From JANOYJ01 sp031373225 (lineage in GTDB: Bacteria; Pseudomonadota; Alphaproteobacteria; Rhizobiales; Rhizobiaceae), in the NCBI GenBank assembly GCA_031373225.1, contig JANMMM010000277.1, forward strand, positions 1 to 36,650: a stretch of DNA of 36,650 nt, written 5' to 3'. A model generated the notes under the pieces. It had not been told where the DNA came from, ran no database searches, and was given only the letters and a program-made list of their open reading frames with translations. This document shows positions 1 through 7,437 of this stretch, piece by piece (the stretch's first letter is position 1; every line of letters starts with the position of its first letter). The translations under genes were made by a program, and so were the position numbers.

Positions 1-1
1 T

Positions 2-51
2 GGTAGTGTGCGTTAAGTTCTGCAAATTCGCCGGGAGGGCGGCGGCCATGG
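2..51 (+). repeat. Left terminal inverted repeat of the IS256 element
   Basis: It begins ggtagtgtgcg and ends ccatgg. It is the reverse complement of 1341-1390 with a single mismatch at position 14 (t here, c in the right copy). Fifty base pairs is long for IS256-family ends, and the good match shows that the ends have not decayed much. Confidence 0.9.
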
Positions 52-99
52 CAGGCTGGTGATGTTCAACGTCACTGATTCCCCGAAAGGAACGCCGCC

Positions 100-1379
100 A
101 TGACCAAGAGTGAAGTAAAATCCGCCAGCGCCGCCGTCAAAGACATTCTGCTTTCGAATCCGCAAGGACTGCACGAAGTGATCCGCGTGGTGATGCAGGA
201 GGTGCTTGAGGCTGAGATGGACGAGGCGCTGGGCGCGGGCAAGAGCGAGCGGACGCCGGATCGGCTTGGCTACCGTTCGGGCTATTACGGGCGCACGCTG
301 GTGACGCGGGTGGGCAAGCTGGAGCTTCGGGTTCCGCAGGACCGTGCCGGACGCTTCTCGACCGAATTGTTTGAGCGCTATCAGCGCTCCGAGCGGGCCT
401 TGGTGGCGACGCTCGCCGAGATGTATGTGCAGGGCGTGTCGACGCGCAAGGTCAAGGCGGTGACGGAGGAGCTGTGCGGCCACGCCTTCTCGGCCTCGTC
501 GATCTCGGCCATTAACAAGCGGCTGGACGAGAGCCTGAAGGCCTTTGCCGAGCGCCCGCTTCAGGAGCCCTTCCCCTATCTGATCATGGACGCGCGCTAT
601 GAGAAGGTGCGCGAGGCCGGCATTGTCATGAGCCAGGCGGTGCTGATCGCAATCGGCATCGCCTGGGACGGAAGGCGCCAGATCCTGAGCGTGGAGATGG
701 CGAACCGCGAGAGCCGCACGGCCTGGAAGGACTTTCTCGTGCGCCTGAGGGCGCGCGGCCTCAAGGGCGTTGAGTTTGCCGTCTCCGACGATCATGCCGG
801 CCTGGTCGCGGCGATCAGCGAGGTTCTGCCGGAAGCCGCCTGGCAGCGCTGCTATGTCCACTTCCTGCGCAACGCGCTCGCCTATCTGCCGCGCAAACAC
901 AATGATGACTGCCTGCAGGAGCTCAGATGGATATACGACCGCCGCGACCTGGCCGAGGCGAGGGCCGACCTGTCCGCATGGCTGGCCAAATGGGCCGGCC
1001 GCTATCCGCGTCTGACAGACTGGGCCGAAGAGAACATCGATTCTACGCTGACCTTCTTCCGCCTGCCGCGCCAGCACCACAAGCACCTGAAAAGCTCAAA
1101 CATGCTCGAGCGCCTCAACGAGGAAATCCGCCGCCGCACCCAGGTCGTGCGCGTTCGGCCTCGCCCCTCGAACCAGTGGCGGGCCGGGCCTCACTCCCCA
1201 ACACCGAAAGCTGCCTGCGTCTCGTGCGCGCGCTCGCCGTCGAAACCAACGAAAACTGGATGGAGGCAAACAGATACATCAACATGGACGACCTGAGAGA
1301 ACACAAGAAAATCGCAATGCGACAAGCCGCACGACCATCCCCATGGCCGCCGCCCTCCCGGCGAATTTGCAGAACTTGA
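100..1379 (+). pseudogene. IS256-family transposase, frameshifted near the C-terminus
   Basis: A DDE transposase of the mutator/IS256 type. From the ATG at 100 the frame gives the expected N-terminal region and the catalytic triad: Asp164 (IMDARYEKVR), Asp230 (AVSDDHAGL) and Glu337 (NMLERLNEEIRRR). The DDE core is therefore intact. After RRRTQVVRV (near 1160) the family normally continues directly with FPN-ESCLRLVRALAVE. Here that C-terminal segment is found in another frame, starting near 1200 (PNTESCLRLVRALAVET) and running to the stop at 1377-1379. About 41 bases replace the expected single codon, a net gain of about 38 bp that breaks the frame. Read straight through, the first frame gives an abnormal tail ending at 1296. 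The family contains active elements, but this copy probably makes a protein with a wrong C-terminus. Confidence 0.85.
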
Positions 1380-1390
1380 CGCACACTACC
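1341..1390 (-). repeat. Right terminal inverted repeat of the IS256 element
   Basis: This is the reverse complement of 2-51 (49/50). The last codons and the stop codon of the restored transposase frame (stop at 1377-1379) lie inside this repeat, so the coding region runs almost to the end of the element. Confidence 0.9.
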
Positions 1391-1535
1391 CCCGGAATCC
1401 AGAGCTGCGAAGAACGAGGTTTCGCTCCTCGCTTTGGGTTGGCTCGCTCCGCCAATCCTGCCATCCTTGCCCAATCGCCGACACACCATCTCTGGATTCC
1501 GGGTTCGGCTGCGCCGCCCCGGAATGACGGCCACG
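1391..1535. repeat. Dispersed palindromic intergenic repeat next to the IS
   Basis: The motif cccggaatccagag at 1391-1404 recurs as its exact reverse complement at 1490-1503, and ccccggaatgacgg follows at about 1515-1530. Tracts of the form tctggattccggg...ccccggaatgacgg are, from memory, common dispersed intergenic repeats in alphaproteobacteria and often generate spurious ORFs. The repeat starts at the base after the IS end, so the element appears to have inserted at or within it. No credible gene is seen between 1391 and 1630. Confidence 0.5.
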
Positions 1536-1573
1536 CTCAGAATCCTTTGAAAAAGAGATGCGTTTTGGCCAAT

Positions 1574-1594
1574 AAAAAAAGGAAGCGGCGCCGC
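1574..1594 (-). terminator. Possible terminator of the MerR-type gene
   Basis: On the minus strand, downstream of the stop at 1631, a short GC-rich palindrome (gcggcgccgc) is followed by ttcc and a run of seven T. The stem is short and nearly loopless, so this is only a weak candidate. Confidence 0.3.
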
Positions 1595-1630
1595 ATGTGA
1601 ATATTAACTGCCAAACACAAGTGCGGCCCC

Positions 1631-2017
1631 TCAGGTATTCACACCCAATTCCGCCAACCGCCCGATACACGCCTCATCAACTGAATCAAGCTCGGACAGC
1701 GTCTCTTCCAAATCCTTGCGCTTCTGCCGCAGTTCGGCGCGCTTTTCCTCGACGCGCTTCATCATCAGCCGCAGCTGTCCCGCCTCGCCCGGCGGCTCCT
1801 TGTACATCTGGATGATCTCGCCGATCTCCGAGATGGAAAACCCGAGGCGCTTGCCGCGCAGAATCTGCTTCAAGAGATGCCGGTCGCCCGGCCGGAACAG
1901 CCGAGTGCGACCGCGCCGCACCGGATGGATAAGCCCCTCATCCTCGTAAAAGCGGATTGTGCGCGTCGATATTCCGAACTCGCGGGTCAAATCGGTGATC
2001 GAATAAAATTCCCGCAT
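1631..2017 (-). CDS. MerR-family transcriptional regulator
   Basis: A 128-residue DNA-binding regulator. Residues 6-30 (SITDLTREFGISTRTIRFYE) form the winged helix-turn-helix that opens MerR proteins, followed by the second wing region (FRPGDRHLLKQILRGKRLGFSISEIGEII) to about residue 70. A long charged helix at about 80-112 is the expected antiparallel coiled-coil dimerisation arm. The C-terminal tail is short and has a single cysteine, so a metal-sensing site like that of MerR or CueR is not apparent. The sequence type is closer to the acyl-CoA/branched-chain catabolism regulators (LiuR-like), but no such catabolic gene is adjacent, so the target is unknown. It lies 79 bp downstream of mgtE on the same strand, with a possible operator in the gap that could give autoregulation. 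Confidence 0.85.
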   Translation of the reverse strand: MREFYSITDLTREFGISTRTIRFYEDEGLIHPVRRGRTRLFRPGDRHLLKQILRGKRLGFSISEIGEIIQMYKEPPGEAGQLRLMMKRVEEKRAELRQKRKDLEETLSELDSVDEACIGRLAELGVNT

Positions 2018-2065
2018 GCCAGTCCCGAATCCTTGTTGTTATTATTGTTGTTTTTCATGGACCAA

Positions 2066-2081
2066 GACTTACGTAAAAGTC
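2066..2081 (-). promoter_or_regulatory. Possible MerR-type operator upstream of the regulator
   Basis: The imperfect palindrome GACTTACGTAAAAGTC lies about 50 bp upstream of the regulator's ATG, in the only gap between it and mgtE. On the minus strand it directly follows a -35-like TTGACT. MerR proteins usually bind a dyad between -35 and -10, and LiuR-like regulators are known to recognise ACGTAAA-type dyads. No good -10 was found, so the role is inferred. Confidence 0.35.
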
Positions 2082-2096
2082 AATTACACCTTTGGT

Positions 2097-3494
2097 TCAA
2101 AGCCCGAACCACCATGTCGCGATGCCGAGAAAGCCGAGGAATCCCACAACGTCCGTCACCATTGTGACGAAAACGCTGGAGGCCAGCGCCGGGTCCGCCC
2201 CCGCCCGGTCGAGCAGCAGCGGAATTAGAATCCCCGCAAGCGCGGCCGAAAAAAGATTGACCATCATCGCCGCGCCGATGACGACGCCGAGGTCCGCCTG
2301 ACCGAACCAGAAGGCGGCGACGCAGCCGATAATCAGCGCAAACAGCGCGCCGTTGGCCAGCCCGATCAGCGCCTCGCGCCTTATGACCCGCGCCGAATTA
2401 TAAATATCAAGGTCGCGGGTGGCGAGCGCACGCACGGTGACTGTCATGGTCTGCGTGCCCGCATTGCCGCCCATCGAGGCGACAATCGGCATCAGCACGG
2501 CGAGCGCCACCATCTTCTCAATCGAAGCGTCAAACATGCCGATGACGGATGAGGAGAGCAAAGCTGTGAAAGTGTTGACCAGCAGCCAAGGCCAGCGCGA
2601 TTTGGCGGTCTCTAGAAACCTGTCCGAAAGCTCTTCATCGCCGACGCCCGCAAGGCGCTTGATATCTTCGTCGGCCTCTTCCTGGATAACATCGACCACG
2701 TCGTCGATGGTCAGAACACCAACCAGCCGCTCGCTTTCATCGACCACAGCGGCGGAGAGAAGGTTATACTGCTGGAACAGCTGCGCCGCCTCTTCCTGGT
2801 CCATCGTGGCCGGAATAGCGTGGCGCGTCTCATGCATGATCTCGGCGATTTTTACGTCGCGTTTGGTGCGCAAGAGCCGGTCAAGGTCCACGGCGCCGGT
2901 AAGCTTGAACGACGGGTCAATCACATGGATCTGCGAAAACCGGTCCGGCAGGTCATTGTCGTCGCGCATATAGTCAATCGTCTGGCCGACGGTCCAATAG
3001 GCGGGCACGGCGACAAACTCCGATTGCATGCGCCGACCGGCCGAATCTTCCGGATAGTCCAGCGCCCGGCGCAGCCGCACGCGCTCGGTGAACGGCAGCT
3101 GGGCCAGAATGGCTTCCTGCTCGTCTTCGTCGAGGTCTTCCAGAATGTAGACCGCGTCGTCCGAATCCAGCTCCTGCACCGCGTCGGCCAGCTGGTCGGC
3201 AGCAAGGCTGTCGACAATTTCCATGCGGATGGCTTCGTCGAGCTCGGTCAGCGCCGAATAGTCGAATTCCTTGCCAAGCAGCTGCACCAGCGCGTTGCGC
3301 TGCTCCGGCTGCAGCGCCTCAAGCAGATCGGCAAGCTCGGTTTCATGCAGCCCAGCGACATCGGCGCTGAGCGTCAGCGTGTCACGGTCCGCGATGGCCG
3401 CGCCGATATGGGCGAGATAGGCGGGCAGAACCGTGTTGCTGTCGTCGTAGATTGACGGGTGAGCCTTCGTGTCGGGGGCGCTTTCGTCAGACAT
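2097..3494 (-). CDS. mgtE: Magnesium transporter MgtE
   Basis: A 465-residue inner-membrane Mg2+ channel/transporter. The domains follow the family order: an acidic N-terminal superhelical MgtE_N region at about 25-150, a paired CBS domain at about 155-280 (LTGAVDLDRLL; LVGVLTIDDVVDVI), a connecting helix, and a five-helix membrane domain at about 300-465. The pore signature PIVASMGGNAGTQT is at 336-349, and Asp448 in the last helix (VTMVTDVVGF) matches the pore aspartate. The start is set at the ATG at 3494, preceded by GGGAG at suitable spacing. The longer frame to 3671 is rejected because it would run into the tRNA gene. No Mg-sensing leader was recognised upstream. The cytosolic domains are expected to close the pore when Mg2+ is high. 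Confidence 0.95.
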   Translation of the reverse strand: MSDESAPDTKAHPSIYDDSNTVLPAYLAHIGAAIADRDTLTLSADVAGLHETELADLLEALQPEQRNALVQLLGKEFDYSALTELDEAIRMEIVDSLAADQLADAVQELDSDDAVYILEDLDEDEQEAILAQLPFTERVRLRRALDYPEDSAGRRMQSEFVAVPAYWTVGQTIDYMRDDNDLPDRFSQIHVIDPSFKLTGAVDLDRLLRTKRDVKIAEIMHETRHAIPATMDQEEAAQLFQQYNLLSAAVVDESERLVGVLTIDDVVDVIQEEADEDIKRLAGVGDEELSDRFLETAKSRWPWLLVNTFTALLSSSVIGMFDASIEKMVALAVLMPIVASMGGNAGTQTMTVTVRALATRDLDIYNSARVIRREALIGLANGALFALIIGCVAAFWFGQADLGVVIGAAMMVNLFSAALAGILIPLLLDRAGADPALASSVFVTMVTDVVGFLGFLGIATWWFGL

Positions 3495-3562
3495 TTTCGG
3501 CGCTCCCTGCTTTTCCCGGAACACTTCTGGCCCAGCCCGCAATTGCTTGCAAGACAAAAGCT

Positions 3563-3589
3563 TTTTGACCCGCGGGGCGGCGGGCAAAA
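3563..3589 (-). terminator. Probable intrinsic terminator of tRNA-Leu
   Basis: On the minus strand, about 40 bases past the tRNA 3' end, TTTTGCCCGC pairs with GCGGGTCAAAA (one bulged T) around a six-base loop. A T-rich stretch (CTTTTGTCTT) follows. It would separate tRNA transcription from mgtE, which lies downstream on the same strand. Confidence 0.5.
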
Positions 3590-3629
3590 GGCTTGATGTC
3601 AGAATGTGAGGGTTTGTTCCCGGATGGTC

Positions 3630-3714
3630 TGGTGCGGTCGAGAAGACTCGAACTTCCACGAGTTGCCCCACAGCGACCTCAACGCTGCGCGTCTACCAAT
3701 TCCGCCACGACCGC
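3630..3714 (-). tRNA. tRNA-Leu (anticodon GAG)
   Basis: An 85-nt class II tRNA. The acceptor strands GCGGTCG and CGACCGC pair perfectly, and the discriminator A and 3' CCA are encoded. The anticodon stem CAGCG/CGCTG encloses the loop TTGAGGT, so the anticodon is GAG, reading CUC and CUU leucine codons. The long variable arm (about TGGGGCAACTCGTG) is as expected for leucine, and the TpsiC loop contains TTCGAGT. Confidence 0.95.
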
Positions 3715-3745
3715 ACGCGCCGGATGCCGAATGAACGGCTCGCGG

Positions 3746-3774
3746 CATGTAGCAAATCGGTTTTGGCGAAACAA
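3746..3774 (-). promoter_or_regulatory. Candidate promoter of tRNA-Leu
   Basis: On the minus strand TTGTTT (3774-3769), a 17-base spacer and TACATG (3751-3746) resemble a sigma-70 -35/-10 pair. The predicted start would be about 25 bases upstream of the mature tRNA 5' end. Confidence 0.35.
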
Positions 3775-4018
3775 GCGGGCGCGGGAAGAAAGTTTCGATA
3801 GCCGTTGCGCAAGCGGCAGGGCAAGCGCTTATTCCCCTTCTCCCCGCATATTCACCGACATGACCAGAACGGAGGAGAAGGGATTTCCGGCCCCGCAAAT
3901 TCTTTCCGCCCATCGTCATGTTGAGGAGGTGGCCAATATGCCCGCCGAATCCCCAGCGAGGGCGGAAAGGAACCGCTGAACTGCGAAGTCAGTCCGCCAA
4001 TATAAGAGATGCGGGCTG
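3775..4018. other. Intergenic region without a recognisable gene
   Basis: This lies between the tRNA promoter region and the end of the 115-residue minus-strand gene. The only structure seen is an inverted repeat, ccccttctcc at 3834-3843 and ggagaaggga at 3874-3883, with a 30-base loop. It could be a weak transcript end or a decayed copy of the ccttctcccc-type repeat seen at 21561-21697. Short ORFs here have no support. Confidence 0.4.
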
Positions 4019-4366
4019 TCAATCACGGTTGACGCCGAGGATTTGCTCCGGCATCGGCCCCGGCATCGGTTGCGTGAAGTCAATGCCATGGACTTTCTTG
4101 CCATGGTTGCGGAACCAGACGTCGAACGGGTCGGTTGAGACAGCAAGCTTGGCGAAAGTCGCGCCGATATCCATGCCTTCGAGGAAAACCAGAACCAGCG
4201 GCCCCTGCGGCGCCGCCTGCACATACCAATGTTCCTTGGTGATGCCTACGCGCTGGTGGAACTTGTCGTACTCCGCCCGGCGCGGGCCGAGAATTTCGAC
4301 GGCGGTGTCTTTGAGAACCTGCACGCCATTTTCAAGCGCGGGGGCGGCAAAGCAGATGGATTTCAT
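4019..4366 (-). CDS. Uncharacterised small protein (possibly DUF6176-like)
   Basis: A 115-residue soluble protein beginning MKSICFAAPA. The start at 4366 is chosen over the longer frame to 4507 because TGGAG lies nine bases upstream and the extra 47 residues look noncoding. Features seen are an N-terminal strand, a charged helix (LGPRRAEYDKFHQRVG), then EHWYVQ, LVLVFLEG and the C-terminal block DPFDVWFRNHGKKVHGID. The pattern is reminiscent of small alpha/beta-barrel (ABM-like) proteins, and I loosely recall DUF6176 as the relevant family. No catalytic site is evident. It is a single gene between the tRNA and a LuxR-type regulator on the same strand. Confidence 0.7.
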   Translation of the reverse strand: MKSICFAAPALENGVQVLKDTAVEILGPRRAEYDKFHQRVGITKEHWYVQAAPQGPLVLVFLEGMDIGATFAKLAVSTDPFDVWFRNHGKKVHGIDFTQPMPGPMPEQILGVNRD

Positions 4367-4474
4367 GATCTTGTTCTCCAGTTGCAGCGCAGGTTTGATT
4401 GTGTGCGCCGACGCGCGCTGCGGGCGAAAGCGGCTGACATTGCCATATAGAGAAGGTAAAAAGTTCACCTGCGA

Positions 4475-4490
4475 TCCCCCATGCGGGGGA
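4475..4490 (-). terminator. Possible terminator hairpin after the LuxR-type regulator
   Basis: A perfect six-base-pair stem, TCCCCC/GGGGGA with a four-base loop, lies 14 bases beyond the regulator's stop on the minus strand. The T-rich tract comes about 14 bases later rather than directly after the stem, so it is not a classical intrinsic terminator. Confidence 0.35.
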
Positions 4491-4503
4491 GGCGCGGCCT
4501 TTT

Positions 4504-5556
4504 TCAAACAGGGGCCGGACCGAGCAATGCGCAGGCGAGTTCCATCCGGGATGATATATCGAGCTTGTCGAAGACCTGCTTTTTGTGCTGGTTGACGGTG
4601 TTAGGCGCACAGCCGAGCGCGGCGGCGATCGACTTGACGTCAAGACCGCGGACAAGGTTCAGCGCAACGCCGGCCTCGCGCGCGGAGAGGCCGAGGCGGC
4701 GCAGTGTATCGACGGCGTCAACCGGCCGCGCCGGTTCAAGAAACAGCGCAATGATTCCGGCTTGGGTCTGTCCCTCGTCAAGTCTCAGGCGGTACAGCGC
4801 CCCGTTTTCCGGACTGCGCAGCACAATTGACGAAATATGGGGCAGGAGCTCCGGCGGGCCGGTGGCAAGGCGGATTGCCAGTTGCAGGTCAAGCCGCCAC
4901 GGGTGATCTCTATTCGAATAATTCAGCCAGTCCCGCGCCAAATCGCTGGCATAGACAATGTCGCCGCCTAGCCTGGCGAGGATGACACCGCTGGCGCAGC
5001 CCGGAACCGCCTCGCGCATGGCGGCAATGTCGATGCGCCGCACCGCTCTGCCGATATGGGGCGCTGAAGCGGACAGCAGCCGCAGGTCTGCCGCGCCAAA
5101 ACATCCGCTGGCGGCGCTGCGGCTGAAGGTGAGAATCGCCTGCGGCGAACTATCGGCGCTGCACAGGCACTGAACTTCGTGCTGATAGCCAAACGGGCGC
5201 AGGTGAAACTCGAAGTAAGGGTCATCGTCAATGCGCGCAGCGTCACGCAACAGCATGCGCACGTCGACGGCGCGATAGCCGCGTTGAAACAAATGGTAGG
5301 GATCGGCCGCCGGTGTGCGCAGCAGCACCTTGTCAAGCAGCAAAGGCTTGGCCTCGTCCGGCCAATTGTCCGCCACGGCATCCAATAACAGGCCGGTTGC
5401 TGGATCAAGCTGGCTCGAGCAATAGGCGCTTGCGCCAGTCGCCGCGCGCAACAATCGACTGACCTTTGCGAGAAGCATAGACACGTTGTCCGCCATGGCG
5501 CAGACGCCAAGGACCCGCGAGAACGCAATCCGCTGTTTTGGGTCAAGCCGCGCCAT
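4504..5556 (-). CDS. LuxR-family transcriptional regulator
   Basis: A 350-residue regulator. The last ~65 residues (from about 286: LGLSAREAGVALNLVRGL, then IAAALGCAPNTVNQHKKQVFDKL) are a clear LuxR-type helix-turn-helix of the NarL/FixJ fold. The first ~280 residues have no receiver aspartate or other sensor that I can name; the central part (GVILARLGGDIVYASDLARDWLN) resembles the PAS-like segment found ahead of such domains. The ATG at 5556 is preceded by GGGAGG at seven bases. The gene is divergent from lipB across a 231-bp gap. There is no luxI-type synthase in the window, so a quorum-sensing role is not supported, and the signal and targets are unknown. Confidence 0.85.
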   Translation of the reverse strand: MARLDPKQRIAFSRVLGVCAMADNVSMLLAKVSRLLRAATGASAYCSSQLDPATGLLLDAVADNWPDEAKPLLLDKVLLRTPAADPYHLFQRGYRAVDVRMLLRDAARIDDDPYFEFHLRPFGYQHEVQCLCSADSSPQAILTFSRSAASGCFGAADLRLLSASAPHIGRAVRRIDIAAMREAVPGCASGVILARLGGDIVYASDLARDWLNYSNRDHPWRLDLQLAIRLATGPPELLPHISSIVLRSPENGALYRLRLDEGQTQAGIIALFLEPARPVDAVDTLRRLGLSAREAGVALNLVRGLDVKSIAAALGCAPNTVNQHKKQVFDKLDISSRMELACALLGPAPV

Positions 5557-5787
5557 CAGGCTGCCTCCCCACGCGACACATTAGGATCAGGCGTCGCAGA
5601 GGGCAAGTGAAGAAAATGCCAGTGTGCGTCGTTGAATATGACTGACACTCTGCGTGAACTGGCGCTGCCGCTATCCAACTTTTCCGCCGTCGCCATGGCT
5701 TCGGCGAACCAGCCGCGCCGCCTTTCCTCCGCAGACGGCGAGGACAAAGGGGCTTCCACCGAGCGCCTGAGAGGTCCATAATGGCAC

Positions 5788-6531
5788 ATGGACCAAACCG
5801 CCCTTCCCGCCTCGCGCAATTCGCTGGAAATCAGCTTTTTTGCCACCCCCGGCTCGCCGCCGGTGGAATGGCGCGTGACAGAGGGGCTGACGGATTATGC
5901 CGCCGCCGTCGCCTTCATGGACGCCCGCGCCGCCGCGATCCGTGAGGGTTCGGAGAACGAGCAGGTCTGGCTCCTGGAGCATCCGCCGCTCTACACGGCG
6001 GGCACAAGCGCCAATGCAGCCGACCTGATCCTTCCCAGCCGCTTTCCCGTCCATCAGACCGGACGCGGCGGGGAATACACCTATCACGGCCCCGGCCAGC
6101 GCGTTGTCTATGTTATGCTGGACTTGAAACGCCGCCGTGAGGATGTGCGCGCCTTCGTCGCCGCTTTGGAAGCATGGATCATCGGCGCGCTGGACGCTTT
6201 CAACGTCAAGGGCGAGCGCCGCGAAGACCGGGTCGGCGTCTGGGTGAAGAGGCCGGACAAGGCCTCTTTGCCGGACGGGTCCATGGCCGAGGACAAAATC
6301 GCCGCCATCGGTATCCGACTGAAGCGCTGGGTGTCTCTGCATGGCATATCACTGAATGTTGAACCCGATCTGGACCATTTTGACGGAATAGTTCCTTGCG
6401 GGATATCGCAATATGGCGTCACAAGCATTGCAGAGTTAGGTCTGACCGCAGACATGCAGGATGCCGATTCGGCGCTGCGGCTGGCCTTTGAGGAGATATT
6501 CGGGGAAACGCGGATCACAGCTGAAACTTAA
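5788..6531 (+). CDS. lipB: Lipoyl(octanoyl) transferase LipB
   Basis: A 247-residue cytosolic enzyme that moves octanoyl from acyl carrier protein to the lipoyl domains of proteins such as GcvH and the 2-oxoacid dehydrogenase E2 subunits; LipA then adds sulphur. The signature RGGEYTYHGPGQ is at 93-104, the catalytic Lys170 lies in DKIAAIGIR, and the catalytic Cys204 in VPCGI. An insert between them (KRPDKASLPDGSMAED) is typical, as I recall, of alphaproteobacterial LipB. The ribosome site before the ATG at 5788 is weak (AGAGG, about 13 bases away), so the exact start is less certain than the identity. A substrate, GcvH, is encoded 7 kb downstream in this window. Confidence 0.95.
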   Translation: MDQTALPASRNSLEISFFATPGSPPVEWRVTEGLTDYAAAVAFMDARAAAIREGSENEQVWLLEHPPLYTAGTSANAADLILPSRFPVHQTGRGGEYTYHGPGQRVVYVMLDLKRRREDVRAFVAALEAWIIGALDAFNVKGERREDRVGVWVKRPDKASLPDGSMAEDKIAAIGIRLKRWVSLHGISLNVEPDLDHFDGIVPCGISQYGVTSIAELGLTADMQDADSALRLAFEEIFGETRITAET

Positions 6532-6593
6532 ACTTTCGGCGCTGCGTTTACCTAAGGACAGGCCCAGATGGCCGGGACAAGGGGAACTGGAAC

Positions 6594-7436
6594 ATGTCCG
6601 ACGCAGCGACTGATGCCAAGCCGGCCCAAGGGCCGCTGATTTACCGCCAGACGCGCTGGACGCGGGCCACGCACTGGATCTGGGCGATCAGCCTGTTTTT
6701 TCTGATGATGACAGGCCTGCAAATTTTCAACGCCCATCCAAAGCTGTATTTCGGCCACCAGTCGGGTTTTGAATATGAGAACGCCTTTCTCGACATCGGC
6801 GCGAAGCAATCCGGCAACGATGTGGTCGGTTACACGAAAATCTTCGGAAAAGAATTCGACACGACAGGCTATCTTGGCGTTTCCGGGCCCAATTCGCTGA
6901 GCCTGAATTATCAGGCGTTCCCGGCGGCGCTGACCATCCCTTCCAACCGCAGCCTCGCCACAGGCCGCATTATTCATTTTTTCTTTGCCTGGATTTTGGT
7001 GAGCACGCTTCTGGTCTGGGCCATAGCCAGCATCGTCACCGGCCACATGCGCCGCGATCTGGTCATCACCGGCGCGGACCTGAGAAACCTGCCGCAGGAC
7101 GTGAAGGACCATGCGCGGTTGAGATTCCACCACACCAAGGAATACAACACGCTGCAAAAGCTCGCTTACGCTAGCGTGCTGTTCATAGCTTTCCCGCTGA
7201 TGATCCTGACGGGCCTTAGCATGTCGCCGAACTTCAACGCCTCCGCTCCGTGGCTCCTCGACATTTTCGGCGGCAGGCAGTCGGCGCGCACCATTCATTT
7301 CCTCACCATGATTTTCCTGATCGGCTTTTTCGTCATCCACATGCTGATGATCCTCGCCGCAGGGCCGATCAACGAACTGCGCTCGATCATCACCGGCTGG
7401 TACCGGGTCGACGCGCAAACCGGAAAGGACCACTGA
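6594..7436 (+). CDS. Membrane cytochrome b (cytochrome b561/Ni-Fe hydrogenase b-type family)
   Basis: A 280-residue integral membrane haem protein with four predicted transmembrane helices at about 25-45, 127-148, 190-210 and 232-255. Histidines in or next to helices (His27 in RATHW, His128 in GRIIHFF, His235 in RTIHFL, His249 in FFVIHML) are the likely haem b ligands. A long insert between helices 1 and 2 (about 46-120) would face outward. The stop is followed one base later by the ATG of a molybdopterin-domain protein, so the two are almost certainly co-expressed and act together: the cytochrome b would exchange electrons between the quinone pool and the periplasmic oxidoreductase. The direction of electron flow and the substrate are unknown. 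Confidence 0.85.
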   Translation: MSDAATDAKPAQGPLIYRQTRWTRATHWIWAISLFFLMMTGLQIFNAHPKLYFGHQSGFEYENAFLDIGAKQSGNDVVGYTKIFGKEFDTTGYLGVSGPNSLSLNYQAFPAALTIPSNRSLATGRIIHFFFAWILVSTLLVWAIASIVTGHMRRDLVITGADLRNLPQDVKDHARLRFHHTKEYNTLQKLAYASVLFIAFPLMILTGLSMSPNFNASAPWLLDIFGGRQSARTIHFLTMIFLIGFFVIHMLMILAAGPINELRSIITGWYRVDAQTGKDH

Positions 7437-7437
7437 C

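Larger units (their letters stand above)
2..1390 (+). mobile_element. IS256-family insertion sequence
   Basis: The element is bounded by 50-bp inverted repeats at 2-51 and 1341-1390 that match at 49 of 50 positions. It encloses one transposase reading frame of the IS256 (mutator-like) type, and its total length of about 1.39 kb is normal for the family. The left flank lies outside the window apart from one base, so the 8-9 bp target duplication typical of the family cannot be checked. The transposase is frameshifted near its C-terminus, so this copy is probably not autonomous, although its intact ends could still be mobilised by a functional copy elsewhere. Confidence 0.9.

Noticed and set aside
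13..1086. Long minus-strand open frame across the IS element
   Set aside because: It is antisense to a clear IS256 transposase with catalytic motifs; its product resembles nothing and reflects high G+C.
1115..1534. Minus-strand frame starting MAVIPGRRSRTRNPE
   Set aside because: It runs from the dispersed repeat into the IS; such frames are a known artefact of this repeat type.
3495..3562. Mg2+-sensing riboswitch ahead of mgtE
   Set aside because: The space between the tRNA terminator and the start is only about 70 bases, and no M-box-like conserved blocks are visible.
3495..3671. N-terminal extension of mgtE by 59 codons
   Set aside because: It would overlap the tRNA-Leu gene, and the ATG at 3494 has a good ribosome site and the usual family start.
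4504..5556. Quorum-sensing receptor
   Set aside because: The N-terminal half lacks the autoinducer-binding pattern and no luxI-type gene is present in the window.
5638..5781. Short plus-strand ORF (47 codons) ahead of lipB
   Set aside because: It has acceptable codons but no ribosome site and no recognisable similarity; kept only as a possibility for a leader peptide.
5556..5846. Minus-strand frame upstream of the LuxR-type regulator
   Set aside because: It overlaps the divergent promoter region and the start of lipB, and has no family features.
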